From the NCBI RefSeq assembly GCF_024609215.1, contig NZ_JANIPD030000023.1:186001-250000 (forward strand): 64,000 bases of DNA, read 5' to 3'. Of the stretch, positions 44,837 to 52,860 are shown piece by piece (the first letter of the stretch is position 1; the number at the start of each line of letters is the position of its first letter). The notes beneath the pieces are model-generated. The model ran no database searches. It saw only the letters and a list, made by a program, of their open reading frames with translations, and was not told the origin of the DNA. The stretch comes from Curtanaerobium respiraculi. GTDB taxonomy: Bacteria; Actinomycetota; Coriobacteriia; Coriobacteriales; Eggerthellaceae. The position numbers and the translations under genes were made by a program.

Positions 44837-45694
44837 ATGGGAGATAATCCCTATCCGAATTCAACTCTTCAACGCCTGCAAGACGTTGAACGTGAGATCT
44901 TGGCAATTATCGATAAGATCTGTCGGCGGAACGACATCGATTACTTTATCGATGGAGGCACTTGCCTAGGCGCGGTTCGCCATGGGGGATTCATTCCCTG
45001 GGATGACGACATAGATATCGGCATGCCTTACAGTGACTACATGAGGTTCTGCGAAATCGCCCCCCTCTTGCTTCCCGAGGGATACTCTCTTCATACTTCT
45101 ACGAACACAAAAGGGTTTTCCGCGCTTTGGGTTAAGGTGTTCAAAGATGGAACGCGTTTCATCGACGACAATGCCCAAGAAGCAGGCTGCAATCAGGGGA
45201 TATTCGTCGACGTATTCGCTTACTGCCAACTTAATGCAAACGAGAACATCGCGAAGAAGCAATGCGCACGCGCACGTAAGGCACAGGTGAAATCGTACCT
45301 CAAACATTTCTCTCGCCCCAAATTGCCCAAAGGAACCCCCGCGAGACATCTTGTTTCATTTGCATGCAAGCTTATACATGCAAGCGTTGCAAAATTATGG
45401 TCGCAAGATGAATTGCAGCGCGCATTCGACCGCTCATTCGATTCGAACAATCCGGGTAAGCGGTGGATTGAAGCAGCTTATCCCGATTGGGGATCGCATG
45501 ATGCAGAAACATTGTTCCCAACCCAGGATATACGTTTCGACGAACTCACCGTGCGAGCACCCCATAACTGCGACGCATATCTTTCGACGCTGTATGGCGA
45601 CTGGCGGCAGGTTCCCCCTTCTGATGGACGATACACCCATGCGCCTGTGATTCTGGATTTCGGAGACGGGGCCAACGTTATGGATGTGCGATGA
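44837..45694 (+). CDS. licD: LicD-family phosphotransferase
   Basis: A 285-residue protein of the LicD/fukutin-related family, which moves phosphocholine (or related phospho-alcohols) from CDP donors to glycans such as teichoic acids. The N-terminal core ILAIIDKICRRNDIDYFIDG, GTCLGAVRHGG and IPWDDDIDIGM, with the DDDID metal motif near residue 56, is intact. FVDVFAYCQL and the final HAPVILDFGDG are conserved. ATG 44837 follows AAGGAATC. It is the likely acceptor-side partner of the LicC-LicA fusion at 40284. A decayed relative lies at 35659. Confidence 0.88.
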   Translation: MGDNPYPNSTLQRLQDVEREILAIIDKICRRNDIDYFIDGGTCLGAVRHGGFIPWDDDIDIGMPYSDYMRFCEIAPLLLPEGYSLHTSTNTKGFSALWVKVFKDGTRFIDDNAQEAGCNQGIFVDVFAYCQLNANENIAKKQCARARKAQVKSYLKHFSRPKLPKGTPARHLVSFACKLIHASVAKLWSQDELQRAFDRSFDSNNPGKRWIEAAYPDWGSHDAETLFPTQDIRFDELTVRAPHNCDAYLSTLYGDWRQVPPSDGRYTHAPVILDFGDGANVMDVR

Positions 45695-45708
45695 ACGGGA
45701 TTCGAAGC

Positions 45709-45837
45709 TTATGAGCTGGCTGCCGGCTCCCCATCCTTCTTCGTCCTCATTTGCCGGGAAATATCCCATGCAAGCAAAACGGAAAGCAGAGCTACCGCCC
45801 CGATGCACGCCGCAATGCGAGCACATGGGGAATGCAT
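45709..45837 (-). CDS. Possible 42-residue membrane peptide
   Basis: MHSPCARIAACIGAVALLSV is followed by LLAWDISRQMRTKKDGEP: one hydrophobic helix and a basic cytoplasmic-type tail. It starts 12 bases after the lipoprotein stop. The ribosome site (GGAGGT) is about 15 bases away, which is far, so the call is weak. Confidence 0.35.
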   Translation of the reverse strand: MHSPCARIAACIGAVALLSVLLAWDISRQMRTKKDGEPAASS

Positions 45838-45849
45838 CGTAAGACGGAG

Positions 45850-46452
45850 TTACCTCCGCTCCTCGTTTGCCCGCTCGTTGGCGGCCGCTTGGGCCTCCGC
45901 CTCTTTGGCGAACGCCAGGTTATCTACTTCGTGCCCCGAATCATCTACATAGGTAGCATATCCGATTCCATTTTCGAAGCAAAAGGCGGGATCCTTCAAA
46001 TTGGCGAGATCGATTTCGCGGATAAAAATCAGGGAGCCGCCCTCCATGATCAATTTCACATCCAAGGACGAAGAGCCTCGCGCCGCAAAGGAAAGCGAAA
46101 ATTCCGACCCGGCAGGAATCGAAACATGTTCGAAGGTCTGATTATCCGAGAAATCCGCATCGGTATGGGGTTTGATGGCGATGCCGCGAATCTCCATTCC
46201 AGTGGCATTCACGATAGATGCAGTCGCATCCCCCGTTCCTATCGAGATCGCCGCCTTAGACGATGAGAATGGCGAGCCGACCGAAACGACCGATGATGAG
46301 TTGGACGACTCATACAACGGCAGCGAGGAAGACGTGGCTTCGTTCGCATCTTCACTCGTCGGGGAGCAACCTGCTGCCACGGATATGCATAATGCCCCGA
46401 ATGCAGCAACCATAAGGACCGCAGCCCATTTCATAACCAAGGTTTTCGTCAT
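45850..46452 (-). CDS. Lipoprotein of unknown function
   Basis: A 200-residue lipoprotein: MTKTLVMKWAAVLMVAAFGA, then a lipobox SVAAGC about residue 30, followed by a Ser/Glu-rich linker. The remainder is a beta-rich domain (VNATGMEIRGIAIKPHTDAD, SLIFIREIDLANLKDP) and an Ala/Glu-rich end. It should be anchored to the outer face of the membrane. A truncated paralogue is at 29275. No family recognised; the domain looks like a small beta sandwich. Confidence 0.75.
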   Translation of the reverse strand: MTKTLVMKWAAVLMVAAFGALCISVAAGCSPTSEDANEATSSSLPLYESSNSSSVVSVGSPFSSSKAAISIGTGDATASIVNATGMEIRGIAIKPHTDADFSDNQTFEHVSIPAGSEFSLSFAARGSSSLDVKLIMEGGSLIFIREIDLANLKDPAFCFENGIGYATYVDDSGHEVDNLAFAKEAEAQAAANERANEERR

Positions 46453-46509
46453 TCTCATCCCCTGTTCAAAATCGAAGCGTGGAAACATCATATACACGAG
46501 CCCGCACAT

Positions 46510-47661
46510 CTAAGAGATAGAAGAGAATACATTCTCCAAGAGGCGCACGGTATTCGACCATGAGCAGTTCTCGCGAACGAATTTGACAAGGCCTTCCCTT
46601 TCCTTAGCGGCATCCTCGATACCGCGTATTGCATCTGCAATAGCCGAAGGCTCGATCCCCGTCAGATAAGCTCCGTAACGGGGAGGATTCCCCATGACCT
46701 CGTCTGTGCCGCCGACGTGAGTCATCACAGGGGGTATACCCCATGCAGAGGACTCCAAGACGGACGTGCAGAATCCTTCAGAACGTGACGGAAGGCAGAA
46801 GATATCCGAATCTCGCAAGAGGGCAGACAGGTCAGCCTGGGAAAGATTGCCCAGAAGAGCGACATTGGGCAATCCCAGAGCCTCGATTTTTTCACGTTGG
46901 CCCCCCTCCCCCGCAAGAGCGAGGACATATCCTTTTCCAAGTTGCTCCGAAGAACGGGCGAATTCGTATACGCCTTTCTCCGGCTCGAGACGTCCTACGA
47001 GCGAAGCGAGCTTGCAACCGCTTGAAATGTCCAACTCCCTCCGAAAATCTCGTGGGGAGGCAATCGACTGGAATGCGTCAACGTCAATTGCGTTGGGAAT
47101 GACATAATCGGTCTCGATATCGAAATGCCGCAGCCAGACGGTGCTGGCACGGGATATGCCGGCGAACGTCGGGCGGAACCGCTTGACCCGCTCGGTGATG
47201 CCGTGCTCGTACCCTTCGACGAACCGATCGAGAAAGGCATTCCCTAGCGTGAGGTGGGCCGACCCGTGGTCGAGGATGACTACCGGCGCGCCCATCCGCC
47301 GGGCGAAGCGCAATCCCTCAAGCGAGTGCCGGTAGAACCGCGTGTTCACCAGAACCCGTGTAATCCTGCGTTGCTCGAGATCGCGCATCTCATGTTTATA
47401 CTCGCCGTTCTTGCGGGAAATGGGCAAGCGGCCCGCCATGAGGGAGAAACAGGGCAGGCGGTACACCTCTACCCCATCCGCCTGGACTTCATAAGCAGGC
47501 GAGTTGTCAAGAAGAGACGTTACGACAACCGCGCCATTCCCCTCGGCAACCAATTGGTGGGCAAGGCGCTCGGTAAAGGATTCGACTCCGCCTGCATGCG
47601 GGCGGTACTGGGCGGAGAACAGGGCGTAGACAGAACTCGGTTCCATAAGCGCCTTATTCAC
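46510..47661 (-). CDS. GT4-family glycosyltransferase
   Basis: A 383-residue GT-B enzyme. YALFSAQYRPHAGGVESFTE is the acceptor-side start, and the donor site has LVGRLEPEKGVYEFA and the E-x7-E motif PSRSEGFCTSVLESSAWG. ILDHGSAHLTLGNAFLDRF lies in the middle. Start GTG 47661 overlaps the DUF2304 stop by eight bases; ATG at 47646 is an alternative. It most likely extends the glycan repeat unit. Confidence 0.87.
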   Translation of the reverse strand: MNKALMEPSSVYALFSAQYRPHAGGVESFTERLAHQLVAEGNGAVVVTSLLDNSPAYEVQADGVEVYRLPCFSLMAGRLPISRKNGEYKHEMRDLEQRRITRVLVNTRFYRHSLEGLRFARRMGAPVVILDHGSAHLTLGNAFLDRFVEGYEHGITERVKRFRPTFAGISRASTVWLRHFDIETDYVIPNAIDVDAFQSIASPRDFRRELDISSGCKLASLVGRLEPEKGVYEFARSSEQLGKGYVLALAGEGGQREKIEALGLPNVALLGNLSQADLSALLRDSDIFCLPSRSEGFCTSVLESSAWGIPPVMTHVGGTDEVMGNPPRYGAYLTGIEPSAIADAIRGIEDAAKEREGLVKFVRENCSWSNTVRLLENVFSSIS

Positions 47662-48034
47662 GCAGCGAAGCCTCGCGGGATTCGGCCTGCTGCTCGAGAT
47701 CGCGCACCCGGTGCTCCAGCAGCGCCGAGGTCTGCACGAGGCTCCGGATGTACCGCGCTTGCCAGCTCACGACCATGCTGAGGCTGAGCGCAATGACAAG
47801 CACGGAAACGATGCCGACCGAGAATATGAAATTCGAGGAGTACTCAAACCCGAAGAATCCGGTCATCGCCGAAACCAGGGAGGGAAAGAGCGCGCAGACG
47901 ACCATAAGGACGACGAGGACCATCCAGAGCAGCGCATAGCGAATCTGCAAGCGTCCCCGGCCGATGAGGCGGAACACCGCCAGCAAGAGCGCCACGCAAA
48001 GGACAAGCAGGGTTATTCGAAGAGCAATCGTCAT
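47654..48034 (-). CDS. DUF2304 membrane protein
   Basis: A 126-residue protein with three hydrophobic segments (ITLLVLCVALLLAVFRLIG, YALLWMVLVVLMVVCALFP, FIFSVGIVSVLVIALSLSM) and a C-terminal coiled coil (HRVRDLEQQAESREASL). RLQIRYALLW is the DUF2304 hallmark. Such proteins are regularly encoded next to dolichyl-phosphate-type GT2 genes, as here, and may anchor the enzyme or flip its lipid-linked product. Confidence 0.85.
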   Translation of the reverse strand: MTIALRITLLVLCVALLLAVFRLIGRGRLQIRYALLWMVLVVLMVVCALFPSLVSAMTGFFGFEYSSNFIFSVGIVSVLVIALSLSMVVSWQARYIRSLVQTSALLEHRVRDLEQQAESREASLRE

Positions 48035-48041
48035 ATCGCAC

Positions 48042-48767
48042 CTACCGTCTGCGCCCTCGGGACAGCCTCGTCGTGATAATCGCCAGCGTAACGCTGATCA
48101 TATAATAGGCGCTTTTGAAGCCTCCGATGGACGAGGTACCACCCTGCCGCTCGTGCATGAGAACCGGAACTTCCCTAATGGAGAAGCCTCGATTGCCAGC
48201 GTACACTATCGATTCCGGCTCGGGATAATCGGCTGGATAATAGCTGCAGAACAGCTCGATCGCACGCCGACTGCAGGCCCTGAATCCCGAAGTCACATCG
48301 AGTACCGTAAGGCCCGTGCAAAGTCTGATCCAAAATGAAAGCCATTGTATGCCGACGCGCCTGAGCCATGTTGACTGGAAGCCCTCCGTCCTTTCGACGA
48401 ACCGCGATCCGATGACTAGGTCGGAGCCTTCCGAGATAGCCTCCAGCAAACGAGGAACATAGGAAACATCGTGCTGCCCATCCCCGTCAAACTGGATATC
48501 GACATCGTATCCGTGTTCGAGCGCATAGCGATGGCCTGCCTGCACCGCCCCTCCGATTCCGAGATTTTTTGAAAGGTTCAGATGGTTGAGGCGGTGCTCT
48601 CGGCAAATATCAAGCGTGCCATCGGTTGACCCGTCGTTCACGATGACGTAATCATACCCCGCATCCTCGATGCCGCGTGCTACCGTGAGGATGTTCTTTT
48701 CCTCATTATACGCCGGAACGATGAGGAGAACTTTGTATGGCCGTTTCGAATCTTGCATGGTAGACAT
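48042..48767 (-). CDS. Polyprenyl-phosphate sugar synthase-like GT2
   Basis: A 241-residue dolichyl-phosphate mannose synthase-like GT2. LLIVPAYNEEKNILTVARGI and YVIVNDGSTDGTLDICREH are the nucleotide site, and IQFDGDGQHD is the metal site. No membrane segments are in the protein, so the adjacent DUF2304 protein (stop and start seven bases apart) probably provides anchorage. The lipid-linked sugar could feed the GT-C protein encoded upstream. Confidence 0.88.
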   Translation of the reverse strand: MSTMQDSKRPYKVLLIVPAYNEEKNILTVARGIEDAGYDYVIVNDGSTDGTLDICREHRLNHLNLSKNLGIGGAVQAGHRYALEHGYDVDIQFDGDGQHDVSYVPRLLEAISEGSDLVIGSRFVERTEGFQSTWLRRVGIQWLSFWIRLCTGLTVLDVTSGFRACSRRAIELFCSYYPADYPEPESIVYAGNRGFSIREVPVLMHERQGGTSSIGGFKSAYYMISVTLAIITTRLSRGRRR

Positions 48768-48785
48768 GGTATCCGATTGAATCCG

Positions 48786-50393
48786 CTACGCGAGCAGAAC
48801 ACACGTGGAAATATAACTGAGGTATAGGAAGTTGAAACTTGCAAGCGTCAGAATGAGTGGAAAACCGGTGTTGGCGGTTATTTTCACGCAACGCGGACGC
48901 AAGGCGAGCAACCCCAGCGGCAACAATGGGATGAAATACCTACCTTGCACGCCTTCGATTACCCCAGATGTATCATACGTCCAGCCAATAGTTAAAGAGA
49001 GAAAAATCGCGAGGGCCCCCGCTGCGAAAACCAATCCGAACACGATGCGCATCCTCAGGGGGAGCACCTCGTCTGAGTCCAGGGACCGGACGACAGAAAG
49101 CACAAGAAGCATAAGGAGAGCAACGGACAATTGGGTTGGGAGCGCAATATCGCCTTGGAACCAGCCGAGCATCCCGCCGACAATCTGGACGAGATAACCC
49201 CAGCCATGAACTTCCAGCGTAGAGTCAAGCAATTTGAACGATGAGAGCGGATGGAGAAGAAGCCCCGAGAGCGTGTAATACGATCCACTTGTCCCATCAG
49301 CCCGTACTGCTTCGGGGCTGCTGCCGGTTGCGTATTCGACAAGTGCAGATAGGCGAACTGCGCCGATGAATATCAGGGGGACGATCAACACCCCCGCTTT
49401 AAACAGAATCGCTGACCGATGCGAAGAAAACCTCTGGGACGGAACGAAAAGAATAGCGATACCGAGTACGACATACACCACCTTGCAGGGGGCTAGAAGC
49501 GCCGCGACGACGATAATCCCCGCGCAGGACGCTTTCGAAATCTTCCCCGTCCCAAAAATCGCCTGCAAAAGCAACGCGGTGAGCAAGAAGGACATCCCGA
49601 TTATTCCGACATCATATGAGTACGAGCCCAGAAGATGCAATGTCATGGGAAGAAGCGCGAGCACTATGAACACGTTCTTCCCCACCGGGGTGATGCGGAC
49701 AGCTGCGATAATGAGAAAAACGCCGAAAAGCAGGTTCCCAAGCCGTCCTAGATAAAACAAGGGGACGGCTCCGAGTCCGAAAACCTTGGCAATCAAGATG
49801 CCTAGGGCGGCAGGGATCTCCAGCTGAACCGGCGAAAGCCCCATGTACACCACTTCATCATCCGCCGAAACCGAGATGGAACTTCTAGCAAACTCAGTAT
49901 CGATAAACGTCGTGCGGTCCGAGGCGAGCAAAGAAAAACCACCGGAAACCGCATCCCAATGTTCTGCGGTGACGCCGGCAGAAAGCTCCAATCCGTCATG
50001 CATGAAATCATAATCTGCGGAGCGCATAGTGTGAATATCTTGCAACCCGATGATGTTTGCATAGCGATAGGCGTTTTTAAAATGATAGGGCTCATCCGGA
50101 ATAGACCCCGGAGGGAAGAAGAGGGCAAAGCTCAAGGCACCCATCAGGAGAGCTATGGGAAACAAGCGCGTAGAAACCCATTCCGGACGGTTGGAAGAGC
50201 GATGATGCCACGCCCAAAATCCAACTACCACCATACATGAGAGCAACCCAAGGCCGGCAACACGGAGCGCATGCGCCTCAGAATAGAAATACAGCGTCTG
50301 GGAAAAGGAGGCGAGCAGCAATACGGCAGCCAGTGCATCGGTTTTCCCTACCTTTGCCCCGAGAGAAGAAACCTTACGCGTTAAGGTATTCAC
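48786..50393 (-). CDS. DUF2142 polytopic membrane protein (GT-C-like)
   Basis: A 535-residue protein with about twelve hydrophobic segments. Near residue 90 the periplasmic-facing motif LFFPPGSIPDEPYHFKNAYR is typical of DUF2142 and of GT-C transferases, where the acidic pair after the first helix binds the lipid-linked donor. MLGWFQGDIALPTQLSV and VQGRYFIPLLPLGLLAL lie near the end. I chose GTG 50393 (GAAAGAGGC upstream), 20 bases into the rmlCD 3' end; ATG 50423 is equally possible. It likely uses the polyprenyl sugar from the GT2 at 48042. Confidence 0.8.
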   Translation of the reverse strand: MNTLTRKVSSLGAKVGKTDALAAVLLLASFSQTLYFYSEAHALRVAGLGLLSCMVVVGFWAWHHRSSNRPEWVSTRLFPIALLMGALSFALFFPPGSIPDEPYHFKNAYRYANIIGLQDIHTMRSADYDFMHDGLELSAGVTAEHWDAVSGGFSLLASDRTTFIDTEFARSSISVSADDEVVYMGLSPVQLEIPAALGILIAKVFGLGAVPLFYLGRLGNLLFGVFLIIAAVRITPVGKNVFIVLALLPMTLHLLGSYSYDVGIIGMSFLLTALLLQAIFGTGKISKASCAGIIVVAALLAPCKVVYVVLGIAILFVPSQRFSSHRSAILFKAGVLIVPLIFIGAVRLSALVEYATGSSPEAVRADGTSGSYYTLSGLLLHPLSSFKLLDSTLEVHGWGYLVQIVGGMLGWFQGDIALPTQLSVALLMLLVLSVVRSLDSDEVLPLRMRIVFGLVFAAGALAIFLSLTIGWTYDTSGVIEGVQGRYFIPLLPLGLLALRPRCVKITANTGFPLILTLASFNFLYLSYISTCVLLA

Positions 50394-51819
50394 CCAATGC
50401 CTCTTTCCAATCAACGGGTTCATACCCAACCTCTTCGATCTTTCGAAGGGCAAGCCCGCTGTGCGTCGGACGCGGCGATACCGGACCTGGCGCATTCTTT
50501 GCATATTGGCTCGTAGATACAGGGGCGACCGCTTCGGGATTTCCGTTGACCCGCCTGAATACCTCCCGTGCAATCTCATACCAGCTTGCGATATCACCGG
50601 AATTCGAAACGTTATACGCACCGTACGGGACCCCTGCATCGAGCACATGCAAGATGGCTTCGGCGAGGGTATCGGCGAAGGTAAGGCGCCCGAACTGATC
50701 GTCCACGACGGTAATCTGGCTTAGGCGATTATCCACTTCGGCGGGAAGCGCGCAGCGATTCGAAAGAGACGCCATGGTGCGAACGAAGTTATTGCCTTCC
50801 CCGACAACCCAACTTGTCCGAAGTATGTAATGCCGGGGCACGCAGGAAACAACGCAGTCCGCCGCTGCTTTCGTTTGGCCGTACACCCCCAAAGGAGCGA
50901 GCCTCTCCTCCTCGGAATGAAGCTCTTGGACGCCATCGAACACGTAATCGCTTGATATATGGACCAGGGTCAAGTTATGCTCAAGGCAGATTTTCGCAAG
51001 GTTGGCAGGACCGGAAACATTCACCGACCACACCGTCGCCTTTTTTTCAGGAAGCTCGGCTGCATCGACCGCGGTGAATGCAGCACAATTGATCACCGTT
51101 CCGTACGCATCCCAGTCAAGGCGGGCGAGCGCTTCCGCATCGGTGATATCCAGCTCGTCCGCATCCGCAAACTCCCAGCCGACCAAGCTGCGCTGATCGG
51201 CAAGCTTCTTCAAAGCCGTCCCCACTTGCCCCCGTCCTCCGGTTACAAGCACGCGACGGGGATTCATGGGAATCGCGTTCTCCAAAGTCGGATGATTCTT
51301 ATCAGCTTCGCTCAAAATGGCGTCTTCGAGCGGGATAGGCCAATCTATACCCAGGGATGGATCCGCCAGATTCACGAAAGTGTACTCGCTCTTACGATCC
51401 GCCGACCAATGGGCGTTCACCAGGTACGAATACACTGTCCCATCTTCAAGAGCCTGATAGCTATTCCCCACACCGCGAGGAACATATATCGCCTTAGAGG
51501 GGTCGATCACGCACGTGCACACTTGGCCGAAGCTTTCACCGGGACGCAAATCAACCCATGCCCCGAAAACGCTGCCCGATGCAACGCTGATGAATTTATC
51601 CCAAGGTTCTGCGTGGATTCCCCGGGTGACTCCACGTTGAGCGTTAAAGCTCACATTATTTTGCACTGGGCCGAAATCGGGCAAACCTTCTTGGATCATT
51701 TTCGCCCGCTGCCAATTTTCCTTGAACCAGCCGCGCGCATCTCCGTGAACGGGTAGGTCGAACACAAGCATGCCCGGGATATTGGAAGCTCTTCCGATAA
51801 GCTCCTTTTCGAATTCCAT
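50374..51819 (-). CDS. RmlC-RmlD fusion: dTDP-rhamnose synthesis
   Basis: A 481-residue bifunctional protein. Residues 1-185 are an RmlC 3,5-epimerase cupin (ARGWFKENWQRAKMIQEGLP, FNAQRGVTRGIHAEPWDKF, VPRGVGNSYQAL). Residues 190-481 are an RmlD reductase SDR (RVLVTGGRGQVGTALKKLAD, ISSDYVFDG, YGQTKAAAD with YxxxK). It converts the RmlB product to dTDP-L-rhamnose. Fused RmlC-RmlD proteins are known in actinobacteria such as bifidobacteria. AAAGGAG lies upstream of ATG 51819; rmlA is 12 bases upstream. No rmlB in the window. Confidence 0.9.
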   Translation of the reverse strand: MEFEKELIGRASNIPGMLVFDLPVHGDARGWFKENWQRAKMIQEGLPDFGPVQNNVSFNAQRGVTRGIHAEPWDKFISVASGSVFGAWVDLRPGESFGQVCTCVIDPSKAIYVPRGVGNSYQALEDGTVYSYLVNAHWSADRKSEYTFVNLADPSLGIDWPIPLEDAILSEADKNHPTLENAIPMNPRRVLVTGGRGQVGTALKKLADQRSLVGWEFADADELDITDAEALARLDWDAYGTVINCAAFTAVDAAELPEKKATVWSVNVSGPANLAKICLEHNLTLVHISSDYVFDGVQELHSEEERLAPLGVYGQTKAAADCVVSCVPRHYILRTSWVVGEGNNFVRTMASLSNRCALPAEVDNRLSQITVVDDQFGRLTFADTLAEAILHVLDAGVPYGAYNVSNSGDIASWYEIAREVFRRVNGNPEAVAPVSTSQYAKNAPGPVSPRPTHSGLALRKIEEVGYEPVDWKEALGEYLNA

Positions 51820-51831
51820 TCGATTGCTCCT

Positions 51832-52734
51832 TTATGCGTGCTTCCTCGGAGGAATGATACCTCCCGCGGCGACCTCACGCAGGTGTTTGCCATATTCGCT
51901 CTTGTGATACTTTTCGGCAGCCTCTTCAAGCTGCCCGTGATCTATCCAGCCGTTTTCGTAGGCAATTTCCTCGATGACGGAAACCGGCATACCTTGGCTC
52001 CGCTCCACCGCCCTGACAAAATCGCCCGCCTCGTACAGGCTTTCCATGGTGCCCGTGTCCAACCAAGCATAACCTCGTCCGAGCGTAACTACATTTAAGC
52101 TGCCCGTATGCAGATACATTTGATTGAGCGTAGTGATCTCCAGCTCGCCGCGCTGGCTCGGTTTCACCTGCTTCGCAAAATCGCACACGCGCTCATCGTA
52201 GAAATACAGCCCCGTGACGGCATAGCTGCTTTTGGGGTGCGCGGGCTTTTCCTCGATGGAAACAACGTTGTAATTGGCATCGAACTCCACGACACCAAAA
52301 CGTTCGGGGTCGTCAACATGGTAGCCGAACACCGTTGCGCCGCCATTGCGCTCGGCGGCGTCGACCGCCGTGCGCAAGTGGCGCTTTAATCCGTTACCGT
52401 AGAAGATATTGTCGCCGAGAACCAGGGCGCACGGCTCCCCCGCGATGAAACTCTCTCCGATGATAAACGCCTGGGCAAGGCCGTCGGGAGACGGCTGTGC
52501 GGCATAGCTTAACGAAATGCCGAACTGGCCTCCGGTTCCCAGCAACCGTTCGAAATTCGGCAAATCATCGGGGGTGCTGATGATGAGGATGTCGCGAATA
52601 CCCGCCATCATAAGGACGGAGAGGGGATAGTAGATCATCGGCTTGTCATATACGGGCAGCAATTGCTTGCTGGTCACAGTCGTCAGCGGATACAGACGGG
52701 TACCGCTGCCACCCGCGAGAATAATGCCCTTCAT
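51832..52734 (-). CDS. rmlA: Glucose-1-phosphate thymidylyltransferase
   Basis: A 300-residue nucleotidyltransferase making dTDP-glucose, the parent of dTDP-rhamnose and of the 3-amino sugar made by FdtA/FdtB. The signature [20 protein letters not shown] (residues 3-22), [27 protein letters not shown] and [11 protein letters not shown] are all RmlA marks. ATG 52734 with AAAGGAG. Length is standard. Confidence 0.95.
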   Translation of the reverse strand: MKGIILAGGSGTRLYPLTTVTSKQLLPVYDKPMIYYPLSVLMMAGIRDILIISTPDDLPNFERLLGTGGQFGISLSYAAQPSPDGLAQAFIIGESFIAGEPCALVLGDNIFYGNGLKRHLRTAVDAAERNGGATVFGYHVDDPERFGVVEFDANYNVVSIEEKPAHPKSSYAVTGLYFYDERVCDFAKQVKPSQRGELEITTLNQMYLHTGSLNVVTLGRGYAWLDTGTMESLYEAGDFVRAVERSQGMPVSVIEEIAYENGWIDHGQLEEAAEKYHKSEYGKHLREVAAGGIIPPRKHA

Positions 52735-52860
52735 AAGACTCCTTTAATCGTAATAAGCAAACAGACCGGCAAGCCAGTATTTCTGCATCTCTCTATTGTA
52801 GAGCAAGGGAACGCCTGCCAACCGTAGTCGCAAGAACAAACAGAACGGCTGTTAAGGTAA

